A stretch of DNA of 64,000 nt from a virus: positions 1 through 64,000 of the IMG/VR virus record IMGVR_UViG_3300021432_000002. One strand, 5' to 3'. The position numbers and the translations under genes were made by a program. Within the stretch, counting starts at the first letter, position 1. Each line of letters begins with the position of its first letter. The notes under the pieces were generated by a model. It worked only from the letters and a program-made list of their open reading frames with translations, was not told the DNA's origin and did not search any database. Below are positions 17,215 to 25,920 of this stretch, one piece after another.

Positions 17215-17595
17215 ATGGCGGCGAGGAGAATGTTACTGGGAGTGAGTTTGGTCTTGGCGTTTATCTTGGGAGCCTTGGTGAAGGAGCGGAGCGTCAAGGC
17301 TCAAAGCATCAGCGTTCTGCAAGTGAGCGGAAGCTACGCCTCACACGCCGCTTGCGTGGTCGTACCAGCGCAGACGACCGCGTGCCTGGCTAGTGACGGC
17401 GTGTGGGTGTCGCTGAACGGCGCGGCGTTTGCTCAGGTGGGCGCGGGTACGACTGGAGTGACTTCCTTCAATGGCCGCACCGGAGCGGTGGTTCCGGTCG
17501 CGTCCGATTATCCGGATGCGGTGACGAGCGTGAACGGCAAGACGGGAGCGGTGGTCATCTCGGCCACTACTTCTGCGACTACGACGTTGCAGTAA
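17215..17595 (+). CDS. Short secreted fibre-tip-like protein (126 aa)
   Basis: ATG 17215 follows AAAGGAGG at 17203-17210. Residues 1-29 form a signal peptide (MAARRMLLGVSLVLAFILGA). The C-terminal half carries GVTSFNGRTGAVVP and VTSVNGKTGAVVI, the repeated NG(R/K)TGAV motif common in phage tail fibres and head fibres. A signal peptide in front of this phage-type motif ties the secreted gene set to virion function rather than to random host DNA. Confidence 0.7.
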   Translation: MAARRMLLGVSLVLAFILGALVKERSVKAQSISVLQVSGSYASHAACVVVPAQTTACLASDGVWVSLNGAAFAQVGAGTTGVTSFNGRTGAVVPVASDYPDAVTSVNGKTGAVVISATTSATTTLQ

Positions 17596-17605
17596 GGGGG
17601 CGAGA

Positions 17606-17935
17606 ATGAAGCTCAACTGGGAAGGCTGGCTCTACGGGCTTGGCTCGGGATTCATTGGCGGCGGGGCCGGAGCCGTGGGCGCGGCTATCGCGGAAGTTTA
17701 TGTCAGCCGTGGACAAGTCGTGGACCTCCATCACCTGCTTGCGCTCGCTGGAACAGCTTTCATTGTAACGGGGATAATTTCTGCTGCTGCCTACTTAGCG
17801 AAGTCCCCACTTCCACCTATTGAGCCTACGATTACAACTGTTTCGACAACTAGCGGACCAAGTGATACTTCTCATACGACGACGACGACGGTACAGAGTG
17901 GCGGGACCGCTCCAGTGCAGGACCCACCAAAGTGA
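17606..17935 (+). CDS. Two-membrane-segment protein, holin-like
   Basis: The 109-residue protein has a Gly/Ala-rich hydrophobic segment (about residues 8-30, GLGSGFIGGGAGAVGAAIAE) and a second one (about 41-62, LLALAGTAFIVTGIISAAAY), then a Thr/Ser/Pro-rich tail. Size and topology fit a class II holin or a membrane anchor. It lies right after the secreted fibre genes and before two single-membrane proteins. A separate candidate holin is at 32097, so this could have another membrane role. Confidence 0.5.
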   Translation: MKLNWEGWLYGLGSGFIGGGAGAVGAAIAEVYVSRGQVVDLHHLLALAGTAFIVTGIISAAAYLAKSPLPPIEPTITTVSTTSGPSDTSHTTTTTVQSGGTAPVQDPPK

Positions 17936-17938
17936 GAT

Positions 17939-18289
17939 ATGGAGACATGGGCCTTACTACTCAAGGAAGGCGGGGCTATCGCGGCGCTCATCGTTGTGTT
18001 GTTTATCGTCAAGGCGTTGCGGAATGGCGGGAAGCGGAACGGGAAGCGTTCGGGGGAGATGGACCCTGACGTATGGAAATCATTCATCCGCCAAATCGTG
18101 CAGGAGGAGAATGAGCGACAAATGGGGGACTTGCGAATGCTGCTAGAAGTCCGGACGGGAACGCTCGTAAAGGAAATCAAGGAACCGATGATGAAGAACC
18201 TCGACGATACGCGGCACGACCTACGGAATGCGATGCAGACGGCGATTTCCAGCGCGCATCAATTAGGAAAGTTGGAACGCAAGGATTAG
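17939..18289 (+). CDS. Membrane-anchored coiled-coil protein (116 aa)
   Basis: One N-terminal membrane segment (about residues 8-26, LLKEGGAIAALIVVLFIVKA) is followed by a basic stretch (RNGGKRNGKR) and a long charged helix (about 42-112). This is the layout of i-spanins or of holin-associated membrane proteins. It starts four bases after the previous stop. Which of these roles it has cannot be told from sequence. Confidence 0.5.
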   Translation: METWALLLKEGGAIAALIVVLFIVKALRNGGKRNGKRSGEMDPDVWKSFIRQIVQEENERQMGDLRMLLEVRTGTLVKEIKEPMMKNLDDTRHDLRNAMQTAISSAHQLGKLERKD

Positions 18290-18305
18290 AACTCGGAGAT
18301 GATGC

Positions 18306-18557
18306 GTGAGTCCTGCAACGGCGTTGCTTCTTGGCCTATGTCTCTCCGTCCTGCAATTCCTTGCGTCCATGCTCTATTTCTCCTACAAGATAGGCGTGTA
18401 CAAGAACAAGGTGGACAGTATTCCGGAGGTGGACAAAAAGGTATCGGCCCTGCACCTGCGCTTCGATGAGTTCTGGAAGGCCATGATGTCGTATGAAAAC
18501 AGGCTGGGCCGTGCGGAGGGCGAGTTGAAACGAGTCAATGGAAAGGGGGGACACTGA
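18306..18557 (+). CDS. Single-membrane-segment coiled-coil protein (83 aa)
   Basis: It has a GTG start at 18306 and one N-terminal membrane segment (SPATALLLGLCLSVLQFLAS), then a charged helix (about residues 32-80). It resembles the preceding gene in layout and may be its partner. The stop shares bases with the next ATG (TGATG). Function unknown; lysis or DNA-entry roles are possible. Confidence 0.5.
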   Translation: MSPATALLLGLCLSVLQFLASMLYFSYKIGVYKNKVDSIPEVDKKVSALHLRFDEFWKAMMSYENRLGRAEGELKRVNGKGGH

Positions 18558-18802
18558 TGGGATCACCAAGACCGGGGAAGTTTCCCGCAACGATTGATTC
18601 TGTGACCGGGAGCATCGGCAAGCAGGCTCAGGCTACCTTCGGGGCCGACCCCAAGGATGCCGCTTACCTGCTCTCTCAAGTAGGGCAAAGTGGAACACTT
18701 GAATGGACGCCCAATCCTGCTGCTGGCGGCGCTCCTATGGGCGCTGATTCTGGCGCTGCGGGCGAGGCTCCGGGGACCACTCCTCCTGTACCTGGGAGCT
18801 GA
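18557..18802 (+). CDS. Small soluble protein (81 aa)
   Basis: The ATG at 18557 overlaps the previous stop and has AAAGGGGGG-type pairing just upstream. The product (MGSPRPGKFPATIDSVTGSI start) is Gly/Ala/Pro-rich, especially in its last 30 residues, which are read in the other frame as the N-terminus of the next gene. No family was recognised. Confidence 0.45.
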   Translation: MGSPRPGKFPATIDSVTGSIGKQAQATFGADPKDAAYLLSQVGQSGTLEWTPNPAAGGAPMGADSGAAGEAPGTTPPVPGS

Positions 18803-19304
18803 GTTCGTAACCACAGCGGCGCTCGAATACGTCAACTGGCGGGACGGCTGGCGGTCGGAGGCGTACACTCGCGCTTATCTATGGGCGCGTCCGCTGGAAC
18901 TGGCTATGGCGCTCAATCTCAGTCATCCCAAGGCGGTCGGGGGGATTATTGCCTTGCTATCAGCGTGGTGTGTGTATCTGACCGTTGGCACGGACCTGAC
19001 CTTCAACGGTTCCATTGCTCTTGTGGAAGGATGCTTCTTCACGCTGGCCGGAGTATCTCTGGGATTTGAAGTCCCCTTTCGCGCGCAGAAGCTAATCTAT
19101 GGACCGCTGGCCGTGATGTGGATGCTGCTCGGCCTCTTCGACTATGGCTACGCGATGAACGAGAGCCTCCCCGCATGGGCCAGCCTAAATGAGTGGTGGC
19201 CGACGGCGCTCTGCGTGGTAGTATTCGTCTGGATGGGATGGCGGTTCACGAAGGAGGATGGACATGGCCTACAAGGTAAATCCGTATGGCAACATTCGGG
19301 ATAA
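18690..19304 (+). CDS. Polytopic membrane protein (204 aa)
   Basis: A GTG start at 18690 with AGGG just before it lies 113 bases inside the upstream gene. The product has about six membrane segments, starting with ILLLAALLWALILALRARLR and ending before WRFTKEDGHG. Several Trp/Tyr residues mark the membrane borders. It overlaps the next gene by 41 bases. I know no phage family to match it; it could be a host membrane modulator such as superinfection exclusion. Confidence 0.6.
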   Translation: MEHLNGRPILLLAALLWALILALRARLRGPLLLYLGAEFVTTAALEYVNWRDGWRSEAYTRAYLWARPLELAMALNLSHPKAVGGIIALLSAWCVYLTVGTDLTFNGSIALVEGCFFTLAGVSLGFEVPFRAQKLIYGPLAVMWMLLGLFDYGYAMNESLPAWASLNEWWPTALCVVVFVWMGWRFTKEDGHGLQGKSVWQHSG

Positions 19305-19563
19305 GACATACCCGAGCGAAATCGCCGCGCAGCGTCCCGCCTGCGCGACACGCATCCACTGTGCCGAGGATCCAAGTGATATGCAATCGGATTCGCTAAC
19401 CGGACGGCGGGCGAAGTCCGAGGAGGAACTCGCTATGGAGCGTGAGGATCGTATCCGCATGGACGAGCGCGAGCCTTCCATCCGCGGCACCCGTGCGGAC
19501 AATCGTTGCGAGGAGTTCAATCGGCAGTTGCGGGGAGGGCACTCTCAGGAGGAGCGGGACTGA
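19264..19563 (+). CDS. Small charged soluble protein (99 aa)
   Basis: The start at 19264 is chosen because AAGGAGG (19251-19257) is six bases upstream; the ATG at 19258 would leave no spacing. The product is highly charged (Arg/Glu/Asp) with the stretch EEELAMEREDRIRMDERE near residues 57-74, predicted helical. Three Cys residues are scattered and form no obvious zinc site. Function unknown. Confidence 0.6.
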   Translation: MAYKVNPYGNIRDKTYPSEIAAQRPACATRIHCAEDPSDMQSDSLTGRRAKSEEELAMEREDRIRMDEREPSIRGTRADNRCEEFNRQLRGGHSQEERD

Positions 19564-19793
19564 TGGCGCTCGACGCAGGCGGACTAAAAAGTGCGGCAAG
19601 TGGTGCTCTCAAGGCTGGGGGTGGCGGTGCGGATTCCCTTGAGTACGATGTGTCCGACACGCAGCACAGGTTTAAGTCCTACCATCGTGGAGGCAAGGTC
19701 CGCAAGTCCGGTCCCGCGCGGTTGAAAAAGGGCGAGCGCGTTCTCACCAAGAAGCAGGCCCGGAAGTACGACAAGAAGCGCGGGAGCAAGTGA
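19563..19793 (+). CDS. Small basic protein (76 aa)
   Basis: ATG 19563 overlaps the previous TGA and follows AGGAGG at 19551-19556. The first 25 residues are Gly/Ala-rich, and the C-terminal 40 are strongly basic (KKGERVLTKKQARKYDKKRG). The pattern SYHRGGKVRKSGPARLKKGE resembles small phage proteins of the type that carry a Gly-Gly-x-Val pro-like sequence. Function unknown. Confidence 0.55.
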   Translation: MALDAGGLKSAASGALKAGGGGADSLEYDVSDTQHRFKSYHRGGKVRKSGPARLKKGERVLTKKQARKYDKKRGSK

Positions 19794-19988
19794 GTGTACG
19801 TCGTCCCCATCGCCGCTCCGCAGCCTCCCGCCCTCCCGCTCGTCGGGGGCACCATCATCCTCCTGCCCAGCCCTCTCATCGCCATTCCGTATGACATTGG
19901 GCAGGAATTCCCCACGGACCCCTTGCGGCTCCTGATGGCTTGGTCGAGCGGGTATTGGCAGGTGACGGGCATTTACAACGGGAAGTGA
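19794..19988 (+). CDS. Small Pro-rich protein with GTG start (64 aa)
   Basis: GTG at 19794 directly follows the previous stop. The product is Pro-, Leu- and Ile-rich (YVVPIAAPQPPALPLVGGTI near the start), with a mildly hydrophobic middle and an aromatic C-terminus. The next gene starts two bases after its stop. No family was recognised. Confidence 0.45.
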   Translation: MYVVPIAAPQPPALPLVGGTIILLPSPLIAIPYDIGQEFPTDPLRLLMAWSSGYWQVTGIYNGK

Positions 19989-19989
19989 C

Positions 19990-21324
19990 ATGGCGGATAT
20001 CTATAGTTACATTACCTACGCAACGTTCCGTCAGGAATTGGCGAACCGCCTGTACGACCCGAACAAGACCTTCTGGAGCGACACGGAACTTCAGGCGATA
20101 ACGAAGGAGTGCCTGAGAACCTGGAACGCCTTCACCTCCTTCTGGCGCGCCGATTTCACCTTCCCCTCCGCGCAGGGCGTCACCTACTACGACCTCACCG
20201 ATACCTCGAACCTTCCGAACACTCTCCGTCCACTAACGCTCAGGGACGTGGACATCTACACGGATTGCCAGTTTGCCCTGCTCGAACCCGCTGTGGGCAT
20301 TAATCCTTGGACGGGCGTGTCATCTCAATTCTCCGCCGATGACCTGCTGAACGCGGTGTCGCGTCGGCGGGACGAAATCCTCTCGGTGACCGGCTGCACC
20401 ACGACTCGCCGGCTGGTCGGCGCCGTCGCGGGGCGCATTCCCCTCGCGGATACGGTTATCGACGTGCGCCGCATGGCCTACCTGCCGGCCATCGGCTCTG
20501 CGTCAACAATGTGGCCGGAGGACACTTGGTCCGAACAGTCGTTCGCGTCGTCCTACCTCCAGAATCCTGCGGGAACTCCTTCCACCTACCTGCTGTCCAC
20601 GCAGCCTCCCATCTCCTTTGATACCGACCGTGCCCCCGGCGCGGCGGGACAGTATGAGTTGCTGACCGTCGAAGCCGGACCCGCACTCTCCGTCCCGACG
20701 CCCACTCCGCTCATCGTGCCCGACGACTGGGCATGGCTCATTAAGTGGAGCGCGCTTGCGGACCTGCTGTCGCGCGAGTCGAACGCCCGCGACATCCCCC
20801 GCGCGACCTACGCGGAGCAGCGGTATCGCATGGGGCTGGCGCTACTCTCGAATGCCTCCGCCTTGCTCGCGTTGCGAATCGCCAACACCGTGATGCAGAT
20901 TGATTCCATCCGCAACGCGGACCTATTCCGCCCCGGATGGCAGGCGGAATCGCAAAAGCAACCGGACACCGCTTACCACTCCGGCCTCAATCTCCTCGCC
21001 CTCGCCTCCGTTCCAGACGCAGGACCATACTCCCTGACCGCGACGGTCGTCCAGAACGCTCCCATCCCCACGAACGACGCTGCAAACATCCAGATTGCGC
21101 GCGAGGATCTGGACGCCATCCTAGACCTCGCCGTCCACACGGCTTCGTTCAAGCAGGGCGGCTCGGCGCTCATGTCCACCATGCCCTTGTTCGAGAGGTT
21201 TATGAAAGTCGCGCAGGTCTACAACGCGAAACTCTCGGAGACGGGCGAGTACACTTCCGTGCTCTACGCGCTGTCGCAGAAGCAGGAGCAGACCGCGCCG
21301 CGACTGGAGGCTCAAGCTGGGTGA
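19990..21324 (+). CDS. Tail/connector structural protein (444 aa)
   Basis: The opening (SYITYATFRQELANRLYDPN, then KTFWSDTEL and W...F...W) is a helical signature common in adaptor-type virion proteins next to tail-hub genes, and it is echoed by the 5028 protein. The rest alternates beta segments with long helices; the C-terminal helix (about residues 380-425) is Gln/Lys/Leu-rich. It lies directly upstream of the large hub-like protein, so it is likely to be part of the tail or neck. Confidence 0.55.
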   Translation: MADIYSYITYATFRQELANRLYDPNKTFWSDTELQAITKECLRTWNAFTSFWRADFTFPSAQGVTYYDLTDTSNLPNTLRPLTLRDVDIYTDCQFALLEPAVGINPWTGVSSQFSADDLLNAVSRRRDEILSVTGCTTTRRLVGAVAGRIPLADTVIDVRRMAYLPAIGSASTMWPEDTWSEQSFASSYLQNPAGTPSTYLLSTQPPISFDTDRAPGAAGQYELLTVEAGPALSVPTPTPLIVPDDWAWLIKWSALADLLSRESNARDIPRATYAEQRYRMGLALLSNASALLALRIANTVMQIDSIRNADLFRPGWQAESQKQPDTAYHSGLNLLALASVPDAGPYSLTATVVQNAPIPTNDAANIQIAREDLDAILDLAVHTASFKQGGSALMSTMPLFERFMKVAQVYNAKLSETGEYTSVLYALSQKQEQTAPRLEAQAG

Positions 21325-21367
21325 TTTCACTAGAGAACGCAAGGGCGAGACGTTCGAGTTCCTCGGC

Positions 21368-24300
21368 ATGAAGCTGAACAGCCGACCCGATACCCTTCCT
21401 CCGGGGAAGTATCCAATGGCCGTCAACGTGCGCTCCTACACGGGTTCGAGCGTCCGCACCCGCCCCGGCCTTACGCAGTATGGCTTCGTGACTGGAGTCT
21501 CTAACAAGTGGGCGACGGACATGCGCGCCTACGTGCAGCTCCTCAGCGACAACAAGCCGCGGCTGCTGACGCGCAACGCCGACGACACCATATGGCTTCC
21601 GGATAACGCATCGCAGGTAGGCGTTCTCGCTGGCGGCGGCGCGTCGCTCGGCGCGTCGATGATTCCCTTCCGCCCGAACCAGTCGCCGAACCCGTGGATG
21701 TACATCGCCAACGGCTCGGACTACCAAAAGTTCTCCGCTCCGGCTACGGCTAGCGTGGTGACACAGCAAAAGGTTGGAATCGCGGAACCGCAATCAGCGC
21801 CGGATGCGGTCATTGACAACTACCTTGCGGTAGGACAGTTCACGGCGGCGGTTAGCTGGATTGCGGGAGGCACGACGGCGGCGTCCGCCAACGGTGTACG
21901 CGTGGCCGATACCGCTGGCGTGGTGATTGTGGACCCCACGCCCGGATCGACCACATGCAGCATCCAAGTCGCCAACACCGCAGGCTATCAGCGGGGAATG
22001 TTCCTCATCATCAACAATGTGACGCAGTTCCTCGTACAAGACGTGTTCCCCCCGTTCGCCGCCGCCTTCGCCATCTCTAGCCTCTACTACTTCTCCGGCA
22101 CCGCGGGACATTGCGTGCTCGTTCCCGCAGGACTCGGCAGCGGACCTGGCAACGCCGACTCATCCATCTATCTCCAGAACTTTCTTTCCAGCGTGCGCCG
22201 CGGAGCGCTCATCAAAATAGGAACCGAAGTATGCCTCGTCTGGAGCGTCGCCACGGGGCCGGACGGCACGGTAGCCATCGAAACGTCCACGGTCAACGCG
22301 CATGTGGCGGCGGATGGCATCACAAGCGTTCCGGCGATTCAGGTTCGCGGCAACGGCGCGGCTCCGACCATTCCGGTCGTAGGGCAGAGTATATCGTCCT
22401 TAGATGTCACTTACGCGGTGACTGCGGGCATTGGAACGCAGACCGCGACGCTGGCCGCCAACCCCTTCCTGTTCGGCGGCTCGGTCCTGCAATTCGATGA
22501 TTACATCTCCATCGGTATCCGCACCGATGTCCCCACGAACCTGACGGAGATGAAGTTTCTCATCGACGTGGACGACGGCACGTTCACCAAGAACTTTTAT
22601 TACTACACGGTCCGCGCCTCGGACCTCGCGTCCGCCATAGCGAATGCCATCTCGCAAATCGCCGCCGCACAGACGGTCGCACAGCGCGCCATCGTGGACG
22701 AGGAAAACGCCATCGCGTCGGGGAATCAAGGCGTCACGTACTCCGGGGCGCAGGACGTGACCGGCGCGAATCAGTGGGCGCAGATTGTATTTTCCATCAA
22801 CGAAATGACCCGTGTGGGGAACGACCAGACGAAATCCCTCCAGACCGCGACGAAGATTCAATTCCTATGGAACGCCAACGGAAGCCTGAATGTGGCGCAC
22901 GACCAAGCCTTCCTCGCGTTCGGCACGGGTCAGCCAGATGTCGGCGCGGTCGGCGCTCCTTACCTTTATCGCGTCCGTCCGCGTTCCAGCGTCACGGGCG
23001 TTCGCGGGAACCCATCTCCTCCGACGCGGTACGGAGTGAATCCACGCCGCCAGCAGGTGCGGGTTTCGCTCCCGAGCGCGGCTTATGACCCGCAGATTGA
23101 CACCTGGGACATCGAACGATATGGCGGGACTGTGACTTCATGGCGATTCGTTGGCTCTATTCCCACCACCCTCTCCACGTTCATAGACAATTTCAGCGAT
23201 GAAGCCGTGGGCGCGGGGGAGGAATTGGATTTCGACAACTTCGAGCCGTGGCCCTCCATTGACCTGCCCCTCGTCGCGGTAGCGAACAGCGTCACCGGAA
23301 CGACGGCCTTGGTTGTCATCGCGGCTCCCATCGCCGCGCACGTCCTGAACTTCCTTCCTGGTAATCTGGTGAAAATCGGAGGGCAGAACGTTTACACGCT
23401 GTACAAGCGTCCCGTGCTTATCTCCGGCACCACTTACCGTTTTGAGTTCGTGGAGAACGCAGGCAGCGCGGTTGGCCCGGTCCTCATAAACATCTACGAG
23501 CCGGAGTTCGCCAATCAATCGCTTCCGTATATGTGGGGACCGGACGTTTCCGGCACGGTGTTCGCGGTCGGCGATCCGCTCCGCCCCGGGACGCTCTACT
23601 TCGCCAAGCCCAACAATCCGGATTCTGCGCCGGACTCGTTCAATATCGAAATCACTCCGCCATCCGAGCCTCTGCTGGGGGGCGAGGTCATGGATGGCTT
23701 GTCCTTCGTCGGCTCAACGGAGCGCTGGTGGGCCTTGTATCCGCAGCCGGACAATCCAACTCAACGGTATAACTTCGTCCAGCAGCCGTTCCCGCGCGGA
23801 ATCGCAGCACCGTTCGGGCATTGCAACGATGGACAATCGCTCTACTGGTGGGCCAAAGATGGCATCCAATCATCCTCCAAGGGTTCACTCACGGACGATG
23901 ACCTCTATAATCTCTTCCCGCATGAGGGCGTCGTTGGTCAGCAGGTGACTTATAACGGAACTATAGTTCAAGCACCTGATTATACGCGTGCCCCCACGTT
24001 CCGGCTATCATATTCCAATGGTTACCTCTACGCGACTTATCAGGACTTGGGAGGTACATTCCGGCAGCTCACCCTCAATCTCCGGACAATGGCTTGGGTT
24101 GCGGACGTCTACCCGACCCAAGTGAGCAATATCTATCACGTCGAGCAGCAAGCGGAATCCTCCGCCGTGCTCAATCCTGTGACGCTCGTCGCTGGCCGTG
24201 CGGCTATCGGCGGAACGCAGGGAGCCATCTTCAAGCAGTCCGATTTGACGAACGACGGCACGACTCCCATTGCTTGCACACTCGCGGTACGTGAATTCGA

Positions 24301-24946
24301 TGGCGGTGACGCCCGCGCCCCGAAGCAATGGGGCGATTTCTTCCTCGACCTCCTGCCTGCAGCGGTCGCAGGCGTCGTAGCCACGCCGATGTCGCTCGGC
24401 GCTCAGGTGGTTGCGCCCACGACTATCCCGACTGGCGCCGCCCGCGCCCGCCTGCCCGTGAGCATGGGAGGCTCGCCTGTCGTCTCGGACTTCATGGGCC
24501 TCATGCTCCAGTGGACCGACGACTTCACCACGCAGACCAAGCCGACGCAATTATTCCTGTGGCAGCCGAGCTACGACATCCAGCCGGCGCGGACTATCGG
24601 CTGGCTCACCTTCGGGACTTCTTTTGGATTAAAAGGATTCATGCACATCCCGCAAATATCAATCGCCTGGGTAAGCACGGCTCCCATCACGCTCACGATC
24701 ACGACGGTCGATGGGCAGTCGCCGCAGGTCATTACCATCCCGTCGTCGGGGGGCGTCTACCAGAAGGCTCTGTTCCGAGTGAGCGCGAACAAGGGACAAC
24801 TGTACGTGTTCGCGGCATCCTCGTCCGCGCCGTTTCAAATCTTCGAGGATGACATCGAGATTTTAGTGGGCCAGTGGGGGCGCGACGGCGACTATCTAAT
24901 CGCCAAGAGTTTCGGAGGTTCCGCAAGTGCCCAAAGCCCAATCTGA
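21368..24946 (+). CDS. Large tail-hub-like protein, P22 gp10 type (about 1192 aa)
   Basis: The early segment (SRPDTLPPGKYPMAVNVRSY, then RTRPGLTQYG) matches the start of beta-propeller tail-hub proteins of short-tailed phages, which list Pro-Gly turns after a phage-type DFT....F.G.(N/L) peptide. Here that peptide (LGDFTRERKGETFEFLGMKL) extends upstream of the ATG at 21368 in the same frame. The true start may therefore be a non-ATG codon near 21315. Repeated YLYATY, RQLTLNLRTMAWV and WWAKDGI-type strands fit a propeller (about residues 800-1000). It should form the distal ring that carries spikes and closes the DNA channel. Confidence 0.65.
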   Translation: MKLNSRPDTLPPGKYPMAVNVRSYTGSSVRTRPGLTQYGFVTGVSNKWATDMRAYVQLLSDNKPRLLTRNADDTIWLPDNASQVGVLAGGGASLGASMIPFRPNQSPNPWMYIANGSDYQKFSAPATASVVTQQKVGIAEPQSAPDAVIDNYLAVGQFTAAVSWIAGGTTAASANGVRVADTAGVVIVDPTPGSTTCSIQVANTAGYQRGMFLIINNVTQFLVQDVFPPFAAAFAISSLYYFSGTAGHCVLVPAGLGSGPGNADSSIYLQNFLSSVRRGALIKIGTEVCLVWSVATGPDGTVAIETSTVNAHVAADGITSVPAIQVRGNGAAPTIPVVGQSISSLDVTYAVTAGIGTQTATLAANPFLFGGSVLQFDDYISIGIRTDVPTNLTEMKFLIDVDDGTFTKNFYYYTVRASDLASAIANAISQIAAAQTVAQRAIVDEENAIASGNQGVTYSGAQDVTGANQWAQIVFSINEMTRVGNDQTKSLQTATKIQFLWNANGSLNVAHDQAFLAFGTGQPDVGAVGAPYLYRVRPRSSVTGVRGNPSPPTRYGVNPRRQQVRVSLPSAAYDPQIDTWDIERYGGTVTSWRFVGSIPTTLSTFIDNFSDEAVGAGEELDFDNFEPWPSIDLPLVAVANSVTGTTALVVIAAPIAAHVLNFLPGNLVKIGGQNVYTLYKRPVLISGTTYRFEFVENAGSAVGPVLINIYEPEFANQSLPYMWGPDVSGTVFAVGDPLRPGTLYFAKPNNPDSAPDSFNIEITPPSEPLLGGEVMDGLSFVGSTERWWALYPQPDNPTQRYNFVQQPFPRGIAAPFGHCNDGQSLYWWAKDGIQSSSKGSLTDDDLYNLFPHEGVVGQQVTYNGTIVQAPDYTRAPTFRLSYSNGYLYATYQDLGGTFRQLTLNLRTMAWVADVYPTQVSNIYHVEQQAESSAVLNPVTLVAGRAAIGGTQGAIFKQSDLTNDGTTPIACTLAVREFDGGDARAPKQWGDFFLDLLPAAVAGVVATPMSLGAQVVAPTTIPTGAARARLPVSMGGSPVVSDFMGLMLQWTDDFTTQTKPTQLFLWQPSYDIQPARTIGWLTFGTSFGLKGFMHIPQISIAWVSTAPITLTITTVDGQSPQVITIPSSGGVYQKALFRVSANKGQLYVFAASSSAPFQIFEDDIEILVGQWGRDGDYLIAKSFGGSASAQSPI

Positions 24947-25235
24947 CATCCAGCGTTGGTATCCTTCGCGCGAGCAGTTGAAAGACCCAGCTACACTGGA
25001 GAAATCGTTCCGGCAACTTCTCACGCAGCACTACGACTTGCAGGACCGCTTCAATGAGTTGCACGCGAAGGTGAACGCTCCGACGCAGGGGAAGCCAAGC
25101 GGCCCGCCGCCAGGGAGCGGTCCCACGGACACACAGTTGTTGGGGCTGCGTGTGTCCCCGGTCGATACCGCGACGCTTGCGGACGGCGCGACCCTGAAGT
25201 ACTCGAAAAAGAACGGGAACTTTTCATTCAGTTGA
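24927..25235 (+). CDS. Small virion-region protein with GTG start (102 aa)
   Basis: GTG 24927 has GGAGG at 24915-24919 and overlaps the hub gene by 20 bases. The N-terminal half is helical and charged (residues 1-50), followed by a Pro/Gly linker (about 52-68) and a short beta-like tail. It may be a small trimerising or chaperone-like protein for the hub or fibre. No family was recognised. Confidence 0.55.
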   Translation: MPKAQSDIQRWYPSREQLKDPATLEKSFRQLLTQHYDLQDRFNELHAKVNAPTQGKPSGPPPGSGPTDTQLLGLRVSPVDTATLADGATLKYSKKNGNFSFS

Positions 25236-25249
25236 GGTAGACTCACGGC

Positions 25250-25789
25250 ATGAAGCAGCGCCTTCAAAACGTAACCATTATCCTGACGCTACTGCTCGGC
25301 GCGCTCGTACTGGCTATCCCTCTGCGCCCCCAGTCCGGTGTCGGCGGCGGAGCGCAATCCGGCGTGGGCGGCGGCATCCCAACCATCCTCGGAGCCATCA
25401 CCTCCTACAATGGAATCACTACCTCCGGTCAAGGTATCCCGCCCATCGTCGCGTTCCAAGCCTCCACGCCCACGACGCCTGTTGGCTCGACGAACATCCT
25501 CGCGTCCGCCCCCGCAGGCGTCTACCGCGTCAGCGTCTACTACGTCGTAACCACGGCGGGCACGGTCGGCACGTCCATCACCGTCAATCTCACCTACACC
25601 GACGCGCAGCAGGCCCAGACTATTTCGACGCTCAACTCTTCCGGCCTGACGCTGGGACAGTTCGTAACCGGAGCCTTCGTCATCCAGCAGCAGGCCACGG
25701 GGAACATCTCTTACACGATTACCGAGGGTGGGGCGTTCACTGTTCATCCAGTGCTGGCGTTGAAGATTGTCTTGGAGAGATTGAGTTGA
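25250..25789 (+). CDS. Secreted small protein with signal peptide (179 aa)
   Basis: Residues 1-28 are a Sec signal peptide (MKQRLQNVTIILTLLLGALV), followed by a Gly-rich repeat (SGVGGGAQSGVGGG). The mature part is a Thr/Ser/Val-rich beta domain with no Cys. It is another member of the group of exported proteins in this genome (6474, 12875, 13629, 17215, 63519). The 3' end overlaps a decayed homing endonuclease fragment. Confidence 0.65.
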   Translation: MKQRLQNVTIILTLLLGALVLAIPLRPQSGVGGGAQSGVGGGIPTILGAITSYNGITTSGQGIPPIVAFQASTPTTPVGSTNILASAPAGVYRVSVYYVVTTAGTVGTSITVNLTYTDAQQAQTISTLNSSGLTLGQFVTGAFVIQQQATGNISYTITEGGAFTVHPVLALKIVLERLS

Positions 25790-25920
25790 GAAAGCTCCTG
25801 TTCACCGATGTCAACGGAAATTACGAACCGGGGAATTGCCGATGGACTACTGAGGTAATTCAGGCCAGAAATACGCGCGAGTTTATTGCCAAGCATGGCT
25901 TGGAGGCCGTCTATGGCTAA
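25786..25920 (+). pseudogene. Remnant of an HNH/AP2-type homing endonuclease
   Basis: An open frame from a TTG at 25786 to TAA at 25918-25920 encodes 44 residues containing NGNYEPGNCRWTTEVIQARN. This is the conserved end of the phage HNH/AP2 homing endonuclease core, where intact copies read DNDGNY.P.NC.W.T...Q..N. The intact relative at 62755 has RENDGNYSPENCHWVT at the matching place. The catalytic N-terminal part is missing, so this is a scar of an endonuclease that once occupied this gap. The next gene starts inside it. Confidence 0.75.
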
